Positions 23,776 through 36,500 of a DNA stretch of 64,000 bases are shown piece after piece. The notes beneath the pieces were generated by a model. That model saw only the letters and a list, made by a program, of their open reading frames with translations, did not search any database and was not told where the DNA came from. Source of the stretch: Hydractinia symbiolongicarpus (lineage: Eukaryota; Cnidaria; Hydrozoa; Anthoathecata; Hydractiniidae); NCBI RefSeq assembly GCF_029227915.1, contig NC_079882.1, positions 10,416,001-10,480,000 of the forward strand. Reading direction: 5' to 3'. Position 1 is the first letter of the stretch; each line of letters opens with the position of its first letter. Both the position numbers and the translations under genes were made by a program.

Positions 23776-26700
23776 CTAAGCTTCAGTTTCGTTGATTAGT
23801 CTTTTCCTTCGTTTTTTATGCTTTTTAGCTTTTCTTTTCATCTTCAGTGCTATATCGTTTTCACTATAGCCGCATCTTTTCAATAACTTTGTATATCTCG
23901 ATCTAAGGTCTGCTAGCAAAATCAACTCAGTGTTGTTTCTTGCATCAGCTTTCTTTACATTTTCAATAAAGGCATCCTTGAAGTTCTGAACTAGGACATG
24001 CATTCGTTCATAAATATCAACAGAAGTTTCAGGTCGTGCTAAAATATAATAAATAAATAAAATTAATCAAATATGGCGATACATGCAGGCGTACAATATA
24101 AAAAAATATTTAAAAGAAAGAAACCTCTGCATGACACAATATTTTGGGATAAGCCTTAAACAAGAAAGAAATAAAAAATAACTAAGTAGAGTTATTTTGC
24201 GCATCAGTGATACACAACCTAGATTCGATCAGCGGTCCTTACAAAGTGGGAAGGGGCAGTACTGGAAACTACAGACAAACTAGACTACTTGCTGCATGAA
24301 ACACTTCGTATGTCTACATTACGGTTGTGTTCTTCAACGAAGTAGTTTTAACGCGATCAAAGATCTGCACAACCACACGCTTTACCGACGGCATGTTTAT
24401 GATAATGAAAAAATTTGTCAAAATACGCCAATTTCAGTCCGCGATAAATTTAAACCATTTTAAATTTCAAATCATAACCATCCGCAAAATCTGTGCTTAA
24501 TCTATTCCTTAATAATCGAATATAATTTTAATCAAGAGTTTTTTTTTTAAAATTTAACCCAAACCAAAGTACATCATTTCAGCCAATCGGCAAATTGAAT
24601 ACTCCCTTTTATCTCTAAAATATAAATAGCCATATTCTGCCGAAATTTTAGCCCGCAAAGATTTCCAATACGAAAGATTTCTTTCGCGAAAGTTTCTACG
24701 GCGAAGCTTGTTTTACGAAAGTTACGTTTAAAGGTTTCGTTAATTACACACGAAATGAAACTAACCTTCAGGGTGGACCTTTCTCTTTCTAATCTTCCGT
24801 ATGATTGAAACGATTATACCCAAGACAGTCAGACCAATCATCATCTTGCATGCCATTATAATACGAGATTTGAAAAAACTTTTCGACAACAATTCAACGT
24901 CTGTTTTTGGAGTAGGCGGCTGTGAAAAGAAACGGTAGTATGACTACATTAAATATTAGAAACCCTCCTATGATAATTCCCTTCAATGTAAGTTTAGAAA
25001 AAGAAAGAAAAAGCAACAACTGAGGAATATACATACCACAATACGGCCAACAATTTCATCCACCAACATTTGAATTTGTGGCTTCGCAGCTGTTAAATAA
25101 CTTTCAAAGTCACCAGAAATAACTTCTAGCCCTCCAGATAAAACCAGGCCATAGCCAGAATTAGAATCAATAATCTTATGGATTTTTAGACTCATGTTAG
25201 TTATTCTATCTATATAACTACCAGCAGTCACTGCATCAATGAGTCCAACCTTAACTCTTTTATCAGCTACTGCAGAAAGAACTTGAAGTGTATTCTTGTA
25301 CGCATCATTCACTATAGCATTTCTCATCACAGCTAAGTTATATTCCCTGGACAGAAAGATGGCGGCGGTCTAATGCGAAAGAAAATTATTCCACGTGTGA
25401 TACAGACGTCATTCTAATCAGCTCTCTAATTAACAGAAACTTCAAAAAGGGCACTAATTAACGGACAAAAAATATCGCACCAGCAAAACCACGGTCGAAT
25501 TATATGGAATACTCTCTAATAAGCGGATAGCAATTAGCGGAGAGTGATTTTCGCTATCAGAAATCCCTTAAATTAGAAATCGGGAAAGAACTTTTTTTCT
25601 AACTTTTTACACTTATCTTTGTGTGACTTTGTTGCATTGTATTTTTTTCAACCCCCTTTAGTTTTTATTGGTGACCATAAATATATTTTATAGGTATTTC
25701 CAGATTTGTCGATTTGAGCATTTTTCTATGCACCTACACAAATCTGAAAAAAAATGAATCTCTAAACCAAATTGTAGAAAGTTCTTTAAAATAAATGAAA
25801 ACTGAAACGTGTGCGCTACTTCGAGATTTTTAAGCCCTCTAGATTCATTTACGCAAAAATATACACGCACACAAAAGTGGAAAACACAACAAGCGTATTG
25901 CTGACAGTTTCAGATTGAATCCCGATTACTAAACCTAAGTCAAAAACACAATATGGTACTAATTATTAAAAGATTGTGTTCTCACCTTTTCTCCATACAA
26001 TTTGATGTCTTCCTGTTGATTATTAACCACCATACTAGACGTGGCAACTGACAGGAAAATGTTGACAATAATTAAACCCGTTAACACCCAAACTAGCACC
26101 ATGGCTTTCGACAGATTCGTAGAAGGAACAATGTCACCATATCTACAAAAGAAAATCAAATGTTACCTTGAAAGCAGACAACTCCTTTTAAACATTTGGA
26201 ATACGTTGGTATTATATAAGCAGTGTAATTAACCTACCCTACGGTTGTCATGGTTATTACAGCCATCCAAACACCTCCAAGAAAACCAAAAATAGGATTA
26301 TGTAATTGGATATCACTTTCTGTCGAACCTTGCTCCTAACGTATATAATCAAAATATATTTATTCACAGAAGCTCATTGTTACTTATCCAGAATAATAGA
26401 TTACAGGCTACAGATCCTGCGTTAATCCGCGTTAAGCGTTCCTTCTACTTTTAATTCACCAAATGAAAGTCCATAATAAAATGTTTTCCACAATGTTATT
26501 AGACATATTTCACGAAAGAAATAAATTATTATAGTGTGAATTTTATTTGTAATGGAAACGTCCTCGTGCTAAATACTCAATAAGTTAAAAAACTCTGATG
26601 TCAGAAAAAGCGCGAGAAATTAACGCCATTTTAACGCCAGATGGTAACCAAGCTTTAGGAATTATAACCAATCAGGCCGAAATAAAGATACTGAAAATCT

Positions 26701-27572
26701 ACACCCATTCAAATAAACACACAGGCACAGTACTTTAAAAAGTAGGAAAAATATTCCTCTGTAGTCTTTGATTGGACGTAAAGCCCTCGTTTGCTTATTT
26801 CTAAATTAGGAGACATTCTGTCCCTCTTTTAATCAAGGCAAGTAGCTCACTCCACACTAAGAAAAAAATGTAGGCATTTTATAAGCGCCCAGGGCGTTGA
26901 CTTACAGTATATGTCAACCTCGTTTACTAAAAATGTGTTGTATTTAGAAGCCGCGAAAATTGGTTAAAGCAACATAGTTTTTAACAAAAACTCTGTAAAG
27001 AAAGCGAAATTGTGACATTTAAAAACTACTTACGGTAAACCAATAAATTATTCCAACAACACAGGAGAAGAGAACACCAATTACAACAATGGGCCAAGAA
27101 GATAAAATCTTCATCAAAAGTGCTTTGAATTCAACGACTTTCACTTCTTCATAGTAAACAACCATAGCACTCCCTTGTGATAACGCCACTCCCAAATATG
27201 GATAATTCCCCATGAAATTTGGCACATCAAATTTCCCATAAATAGGAAAACTCATGTGGGTAACTTCCGAGATGGCGACACGAACAGCAATCTCGTTCAA
27301 CTTCGACGGGTCGTGACCAGTGTAGGATCTGTTAAAATGGATAGTCGGATAGCGATACGTTCTACATTCTGTGCAGACTTTTTTGATTATGCCGGATATA
27401 ACAGTTGGAAATATGCCAGATATAACATCAGTGATGGTATGAACTCCCATATAAGGTTGTAGTTGAAAATAATTAGTAAAAATGTCTTTCGGACATTTGC
27501 AAGTTCCTAAAAAAGTGTTTGTAAAAACTACTAGGAAGGACAACACATTTATGCAATAACTTTGCCACACAA
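23776..27572 (-). CDS. Channel module: iGluR-like ligand-binding core with K+ pore (C-terminal exons)
   Basis: Six exons: 27034-27572, 26238-26335, 25986-26142, 25037-25369, 24766-24919, 23776-24038 (stop TAG 23776-23778). The first has a hydrophobic segment (SYCINVLSFLVVFTNTFLG), then an S1-like lobe ending VALSQGSAMVVYYEE, then M1 (WPIVVIGVLFSCVVGIIYWFT). The pore is FGFLGGVWMAVITMTTVGYGDIVP, split here as VWMAVITM plus the K+ filter TTVGYGD, followed by inner helix LVWVLTGLIIVNIFLSV. Exon 25037-25369 is an S2-like lobe (VKVGLIDAVTAGSYIDRI, YGLVLSGG). Then comes a last helix (IIMACKMMIGLTVLGIIVSI) and a basic, Lys/Arg-rich cytoplasmic tail. The order S1-M1-P-M2-S2-M3 with TVGYGD is that of GluR0-type, K+-selective glutamate-receptor relatives, unlike animal AMPA/NMDA receptors. 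The ligand is unknown. Confidence 0.85.
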
Positions 27573-30500
27573 CTTTTCTTCGAAAAAGAATAAAGCGGTG
27601 AAAAAATTATATATACTACTCACGGGCGTATACTGTTTTCGAAGGACCGCTGCCAACATCTGAATACCCAAAAATGTTGATCACGTAAAGAGAATATGCT
27701 TTCAGGCCTTTAAGAGTATAGTCAAAAGTGAATTTATCCACTGAAACGGTATAAATCTTTTCGGAACCTTCCACGACATCAACATCAGCCGTTTGCAGCA
27801 GTTCATATGTTATTCTGTAACCTAACATGTTGCTATTTTCTTTTTCTTCTGGTATTGCTTTCCATGTCAGCATAACCGTGTCAGTCGTGTAACGGTCGTA
27901 AACTGTGACTTCAGGTGGAATGACACCAGGTGCTAAAATTAAAGACATAAAATGTTTGAAAGAAACTTAAATTAACACTATTATGAGCTATCGAGACGGA
28001 TAATATGCATAAATTTTGAAAATGTACCTGATGCAGGTGTCTTAAAAATGACCAAATCGCTCGGCCCACATCCTGCAATAGTGTAGCCACAGATTTCAAC
28101 CCAATACAATGTGAATGGTCTTAAGTTACGTAATGTCCTTAGCAACATTGATGCCGCGTTCGTGTCAACTACAGGGATATCGCTGTAGTAAGGTCTATAA
28201 GTGATTCTGTAACCAAGCAGGACTCCGGGAATTTGCGTCTGTGGAATGTCATCCCAGCTAAGGTAGACAGTATTGGCATCAAGAACTTGATGCATAAAAT
28301 TAGGCGGTTTGATCCAGGGCTCTGAAAAAAAATATGAAGGTAAATCATAAAATACGAGTTTCACATGTTTTTTTTTAAAATGTATAATTTAAAATTTACT
28401 CCTAATAAACCATCTCCCTTTGCCTAAACAACTGAAAAAAAAACTAAATCAACTTTTCTAGTTTATATTTTTACAAACAAATGTTTACACCAACATACCA
28501 GCTTCCTTTGTTTTTAATTGCAACTCCTCTGTAGCAATACCCCTACCAGCGATTGTGGCTGCAGCTAAACGCAGTCCATAAGTTGTTGCAGGTCGAAGGT
28601 CGCGTAGTACAACGCTAAGGTTAGCTGATCCCATAATTTGCCAAGCAGGTGGGTGTTCAGAAACAACACGGTAATGAATATAATATGCAGTAATGTTACC
28701 ATTTAAATTTTTCTCTGGTATCTTTGTCCATGATACATGGATTGTGAATGGTGTGTTTGAAACTGCAGAAAACGATGGCGGATCAAATGGAACTAAAACA
28801 TGAATGAATTATTGATAATTCCCAGTTTAAAGAGAAAATGGTAAAGAGATCTATATGGACAACCCCCCATACCATAATCACTTGTAACGCTGATCGGTTT
28901 GACAGGCATCGAGTTGATCATTCCAACATAATCTATCGCATGTTGAATTTTTATCAGCTCCAATGATGGAATAGGAAAAAGATGCAACGAGAAGTTTGCG
29001 TTCACACTTCCTTTCCTAAAGTAAACACACGTAAATTATCTAGTCAAGTGTCAATGTTGATCAAATAAGAATATTTGTCCATGCACAAACAGAAACACTT
29101 ACCAAAATGCGTTAACAAGAACCTGATAAGTCACAACATCTGGTTTGCTAACTTCATGAATCTAGAAAAAAAGGTAAAGTTAAGACTGAAAACAAACTAA
29201 AGAGCAGGTGTGAAATCACTTTCGAAAACAACAACGTCATAATACGTCAACAAAAAGCTACACGTACGGCATCTGTAAGACGTCGCGATAAATTCATATG
29301 ACGTTGTGAGTGGCTATACACCAGACGATATTGCCAAACCTCTTCTAATAGTTTGACCACAAATGTAACTGTGGACTCTATGAAAAATATCTGATTATTA
29401 GCATGAAGGTTATGATTTGCTAACGGGGGTAACAATTTTAAAATCAACATTTTTTCTAAAAACTTGTATCATTTATACAAACGATGTTTTTAAGCGACTG
29501 TATCTTACTCGCACAAGTGATATTTTCATTGCATTTTATCATTTCAATCCGATTGCCAGGACATGGCGCGCCATTGTAAAGAGGAGCAGGATTGGTGCAG
29601 TACCGCCTTTTTAACATTACACCGCCCAAGCCACAAGGTTGAGTGCATTCTTCGAATTCGTACCAGTTACTCCACTTACCGTTAACTTAAAAAAATGCAA
29701 TAAACTTAACAACAAAACGCACGAACAAACGAACGAACGAACGAACGAACGAACGAACGAACGAACGAACGAACGAACGAACGAACGAACGAACGAACGA
29801 ACGAACGAACGAACGAACGAACGAACGAACGAACGAACGAACGAACGAACGAACGAACGAACGAACGAACGAACGAACGAACGAACGAACGAACGAACGA
29901 ACGAACGAACGAACGAACGAACGAACGAACGAACGAACGAACGAACGAATTACACAATTAGGTAAAGAAACGCACTTGGACATGGATAAGGATTGCAACC
30001 ATTAATATAATCCACACTGATGCCACCTGCACATTCTTTCCCGCCATAACGTGGCGAAGGTGAGTCACATGACCTTGTGCGAATTCGTTTGCCATGTCCG
30101 CATGATTTGTCACATTCACTAAAATTTCCCCACGTACCCCACATGCCATCAACTAAAAGCACGAGTGAATCAATTGAATGTAAGAAAAAAGGATTGGAAG
30201 TGTTATTAACAAGCACTACGACAAGAAAAAGGAACAGTACAATGATAACTTGAACTCCCTTCGAATTTCCAGTAACCAAATCCCTAAAACTTTCACTAAA
30301 AATAGGGGCATTTTCAAAATAAAAACAGGCGGAAAGAATTTAATGATATTTGAGGAGTTTGGATCCAGAGTTGAACTATCTCATTACGGTTCTTTGTCGA
30401 AATAACCCCCTGAAAAACAAACTGCTAAGAAAAAATATAAACAAACTTTTCTTTCAGTAAATTTCAAAGTGCATGATGCATCAACAAGGTCAGATGTTTA

Positions 30501-33500
30501 ATTTTTGTTTGATTAAAAAAAAAAACTCTAGCTGTTTTTGCTCTATCGAAGATTGAAGTCTCGGGAGTTTACTACTGAATAACCATTAGAAGGCTTCTTC
30601 TAAGAAGCAGCAAACAAAACTAACAGTATGTATACTAAAAAAAATCAAATACTTTGACAGATCTGCACATTGCAATCTGTTTCTTGCATCGTGTTATTGC
30701 ATTTTCCAGACTCAAGCAAACAGGTCCGATGCCGCTTTTTCACACCACCTCCACATGTCACAGAACACGTGCCCCACAACGCCCATGGCAACGTGTTGAT
30801 AGAATCTGAAACATTCAAATATAGTAATAATTAGCATTTGCAATATTTATTTATAAACTATTAAAAGCAAAAAAATCACCCTCCAACATTGAGGAATTCA
30901 TGAATTCATTCATTCATTTATTCATTCATTCATTCATTCAACTATTATTTCATCAACACAAAGATAATTAAAAGACAAGACAAAACAATATGTAATGTGT
31001 TCAAGATAGAAGCCGAAATTCTACTTTGTGATAAGGAAACACAAAATACAGAATGTGTACGGCGGACGAAAATGTGATGACCGGAATATATGGATTTGTC
31101 CAAGCTCTAATAACTAGTTTCTTAAATATTACCCGTATATAAACATCACATACCACTATCCAGGCAAGAACAAAGCCTTCTCTTATGTGGACTCAGTTGG
31201 TCCAACGCAGAACACTGTATCTTGTCAGGTACATTCGCGTAGCCCTCACATCGATTACTCTGCAGGTCATAAACAGGATCGATATCTTTTGAGTAGTTCA
31301 TCGATGGAGCGCTGATGTCACAAGTAATGTTAGTTTCTGATGTGTAATCGAGCACTTCCATTGCAGTCTTGTAAATGTTTATGGAGTTCTTGGTCAAAAT
31401 TCGGTCAACACATCGCAAAGAGGTATTTACAAAGGAACACGTTTCATCACAATCAACATTCGGCTGGGCTAGATAAAATCCTGCAAAAAAAAATATACAT
31501 CATAGTTCATTGGTACCACACAGGATGTCATCTAGAGTTCTACATAGCCATTGAGGACACATGAAACACCCAAACCGTTATTTTTGTTACTTGTTACTTT
31601 TGTTATAAATATTTTTTATAAGTAAAAAGATAAACTTTTGACAGCAAAAGATGAAAAGGGAAAATTAAAAAGTTTTTTGCAATAAAATTTAATTTAAAAT
31701 TTAATTGCTTACAAAGTTAACTGTTTTTGGCTAAAAAGTACAAACATTTATGAATGTGGAGACAAGACTAAAATGGTAACTCTCTAAACATGCCGAACTC
31801 TCCAACAGTGTATTTTTTTGCGTAAAGTGAAAGGTAAAAAAGTAAAACAAAAGAAACACGCAAGTTAACTTTTCAATATAAAATTCAAACAAGACCTTAA
31901 ACGGCAAAACAGGAGACACCGTTTCAGTACTGGAACAAATAACAAACAAATATTTGATTGGTGTGATTTTTATGCGATAAGCTTTAAATGCCGTACTTTT
32001 TAGGCACGAGTGTCGCAACTCGAAAAAGATGTTCGACAATTTTTTACGTCTTCCCAGTTTATTATTTTATGACAAAAATAGCGCTACACAATAGGACAAT
32101 TATCTGTCATTCAGAAAAATATACTTTTATTTCACGGTTTGGGAAATATAGAAAGTGTTCTCAACATGGGTAATAGGTGCTTCATGTATCCGTAGAAGGC
32201 TATTTTCTAATTAAAATTTCTTTTGAAATTCCTAATTCATTAGATAAAAAAGCTATTATTTTAGCAAAGTCCAGTTAGTTTTAAAAATTCTAACATCTTC
32301 TTGATTAATCCACCTCATTATTTTTCCTGACTTATACTTTAAAATGACAACAAAGGGACAATTATAGACGTAACTGCTTACCCTATTTTAAGAAAGATCT
32401 ACATTAAAAACCGATACTTTAGAAGGCACAAAATGTTTGACTATTTTTTAATCAAAGTTAACTTTGATCCCCTTTCCCGGTCGATTTTTTTTGTTTTCCT
32501 GGGAAACTTGAGTTGGTATTTACACCTTGGGAGGAGTGATATAACAATATATAATAATAATAAATAAAGACACATAATAACTCACTCTGGACAACTTCTT
32601 TTAATGCATAAATACAACTCACCAGGACAAGTGAAGTCATTGCAAGGTCTTAAGTCCACATCTGGTCCTGGACAGTCAGCGCCACCATATTTAGGGAAAG
32701 GTTCCATACACCATCTATGTCTTTTTTCAGTTCCGTTTCCACAGCTTTGATCACACACACCCCATTCAGACCATAACGTCCAATTACCATCGACTAAAAT
32801 AAATTTTATCTCATATTTCTACCTTAACAATTTAAATAACTACATATATATATATGGTGCAAAATAATGATATAAAGAATAGACACTGACCATAAATTCC
32901 TGTCTCGACATAAACACACGGACTTAACACTCCGTCTCCAACAGCAGTGTAACCCCGCACACAAACACTGTAATTGACATTTAGACCTAAGTCTGTTATA
33001 TTAACTGACTCTACATCGTTGCTTGGTAATACTTCGGTGACATTGTAACAGTTCTCGGATTTTCCACTTCTATTGAAACATTGCTCTAGAAGATCCACTT
33101 CTTGATATAATATCTTATAACCTTTCAGTTTCCCCTCATGAAACGATACATCAATTTTGTTGAATTGTATATTTATACCACTGCTGCTTATATTGTTCGC
33201 ATGCAAACCAGTAGGTGCCTTACTTGGAACTAAAATTTAAATATATATATATATATATATTATACTAATTATTTTTCGAAGTCTTCTTTCTAAGTCACAA
33301 TGCTCTATACATTGCAGTAGAGCAAAAATATATTCACTTTCGCCGAAAAAGATCACCTCTACTACTGAATATTGCATAATGTATTTATGCCCGGTGCTGT
33401 GTTCTACTACTGTTGTTTAACTACTGTTCTATGAATTGTATAATATGTAATACTGTACCCAGAAGATATAAAGAAAATATTTGTTTGTACTTAAAGTTTC

Positions 33501-36500
33501 ATGCTGCTGCAAGGGCAACAATAAGGATGATGACATGAAACTTAAATACAAACAATTATTCTGTTGTTTTCTTTATATCTAAATATAAAACATATTATAA
33601 GTCTCCTGGGTACAGTACCGGGCATATATACATTTTACCATTTTCAGTATTGAAGGTGATCTCTTAGTCGAAAGTGAAAACTTGGACCGAACGGGATTTG
33701 AATGAAATATAGATATACTAGTCGTTAGCCCGTGGAAAAATCCACGGGTTCGCCCGTCCCAGCTAAGCTACCATTTTGCGTGACAGACAGACGGACGGAG
33801 GGACGGACAGGCGTATACGGGCATTATAATATAGATATATATAATAATAATTATTATTATGATTGTTAAGTTTAAAGAAAATAAAGCTATAACCTATATA
33901 CAGAATACATACCATTTTCTGGTGTCCTGAATACATATTTTTGACTTTTAGGTCCTTCTCCAATCTTTGTTAATCCTGAAATCTCTATTTCGTAGTTTGT
34001 GTAGTTATCAAGCTTTTCAATGATCAAGGAGTGAGTGGAACCATCAACAGTAATAAACCTGCTCGTCGATGCAGCAAACGTTTCCCACGCATGATTCATG
34101 CGCGTATAAGATATGTTATAAGTTATTATTTCTCCTCGCTGCTGCATGGGAGCAATATTCGTCCATTCAATGGAAAGCTTGTTCTTCTCGTCAATTACAG
34201 TTTGAGTGCAGTTTGTAACTGATCCTGAAGGTGCTAGAAGTGAAACAAAATGCTTTCAAAATAAATTTTAGGAAAATATGTTTTGGTAATTTTATAATGA
34301 TTAAAGTTAACCCTATTCCTACCGGGACTTTTTGTCTCTGATTGAGCCGGGAAGGTGCACTCCCCCTCTCCTTGTAATTTCAATTGTAAGTCCTACTTAT
34401 GTTCTCTTAAATTTAAGAAAAAAATGTTCAAAATCCATAAAGGCGGTCATTGCCTCGGCCCTCATATATGCGCAGTCAAAAAGAGACTTTAATTTCACAA
34501 GAAACCGAAAGTACTTACGATAGAGCAAAGCACTGTTTTTCGCCTTAATATATGTGGTAAGTATATGTGATTATAACACAAAGAAAGGAAAAATATTAGC
34601 CATTCCGAATAAGCACCTTTCCGGCAGGAATACGGCTAAATAAGACACCAAAAGTTGAAGAAAAGTGGACTTACTCATTTCTAGTGTAGAAGCATTAACA
34701 GCTGTCAGGACACTGCATCCAGGATTATTGCAAGCTTGAACAAAGAAACTGTACACTGTCGCTGGAAATAATTCATCCTGCGTGAATTCAAACGTGTCTG
34801 TAATTTTGTAGTGGCTGATATTTCGCACTTTTAATTTATGATCTGTTTTATTTGCAAGGGTCCCGTTACCATACAGAAGAAAGTAATGAATGAAGCCATG
34901 CTTGTGCGCCGTTGGAACGTGTTGCCACGTCACCGTGACACTACTGCTCGATTTGGGCGTGGCAGTAAAATTTGCAGGGGGCAATGATGGTGCTAAAAAA
35001 AAAAAAAATTTAAAATACTTGAATTGGTTGTTTAATAAATATTTAGAGAGCGACTCTTAATAATAGAATAGTATCGCGTACAAGGAGCAAAAAATATAAT
35101 TAAACAAAGAAGATAAAGAAGATATAGCCTAAATTACCTTCTTCATCAGTCAACACATCTACTGGAAACGAAGATGGACCAGCTCCAATTTTGGTAAAGG
35201 CACTAACGGCAAATTTATATTCAGTATAGGGAAGCAAGCCATTCACAACGTAATAAGTGATTGTTTCATTAAAACGCCAGGCTATGTGTTTGTCTGCGCG
35301 TGAAAGCTTGTCGGTTATGTTATAACCAGTAATAATTCCATTGACGTGATCTGGATGTGGCAATTGTATTGTCAGCAATACAGCAGTTGAATTAAGTACT
35401 GTTGCAGTAACATTACTGGGAGGTCCATCTGGTGCTAAAAATGGAACATTTAACTAGGTGAATGTTAAATACTACATACTTTTGCATGCGAATCATATAT
35501 TTATGTTCATTATTCACTCATTCATACAAAAATAAAAGTAAAATCTTACTATCCTCGGCTGTCATTGCCCAAATAGACGAAGAGTAAGGACCTTTCCCAA
35601 CTTGATTTGAAATATAAATAACTGCTGAATAGTTCCAGTATTTCTTCAAGTGCTTATATTCAAATGAATTTGATAGGGTAATTAAGATACTGCTGGATGG
35701 TAGGTCTACTTCATCCAATGTTTTGTTTTGCGTCGCATGAATATAAAACGAAGTTTCGAGAAATACCACATAGAAATTTTGTAAATATCCCTTTACGCAT
35801 ACGTCGAATAAATTTTCCCATTTCAAGACTAGGGAAGTGGAACTGGTGTTTTCAAAGCTTGTGAAATTGGGAAAGCAGGTTGGAAGACTTGGCAAAGTTC
35901 GAATTGATATTGTTTTTTCATGTTTGGAACTGCAGTTCACTTGAGTGCATGCAGAAACTCGAAATTTGTAATATACAAATGAATCTAAATTTTTAATCGT
36001 GTAGTTAACTAAGGCAGCCGAAGAGGGTTGTGGTGATGTGATAAGGGAGCAATTTATTGAAACGTTTTTCATCATTTCCCAATAAGTTAGATTACTTAGC
36101 GAATGGTTTAGCAGAGGTGTGAATCGTTCCTTAACTTCATCAGCCCAATTTTCTGCATCAAATCGAACCACATAATGTGTGATAACTCCATCTTCCTTTC
36201 TAGTGTTTTTGATACCACCAATCTCAAGAATTACTGACGTCGCAGTGATATTGACGACGTTCAACACATCTGGAGCCATTTTTGGCACTAAAACGTTTAA
36301 GAAAATTTATATTATTTTACCTATATACCCGCCCGGTTACCCGTCCGTCCGTCACGCAACATGGTAACCGCAGTAGCGAAACACATAAAATGCAGTAACT
36401 AAAGGACGGTCAAACCCGATTTATCTACAGGCCACTGACTAGTTGAAAAATATTTTGTATAAATGATTATTTGATTGCAAGCGCAATTATTACCTTCCTC

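Noticed and set aside
27019-27570. Separate channel gene starting with a signal-peptide-like MWQSYCINVLSFLVV
   Set aside because: The apparent Met is a GTG codon, and the exon begins after an acceptor with two bases that complete a codon from the FN3 exon, so it reads as internal. An upstream unseen start is still possible.
29639-29998. Open frames reading NERT and SFVR repeats
   Set aside because: Artefacts of the GAAC microsatellite in an intron; neighbouring exons splice around it.
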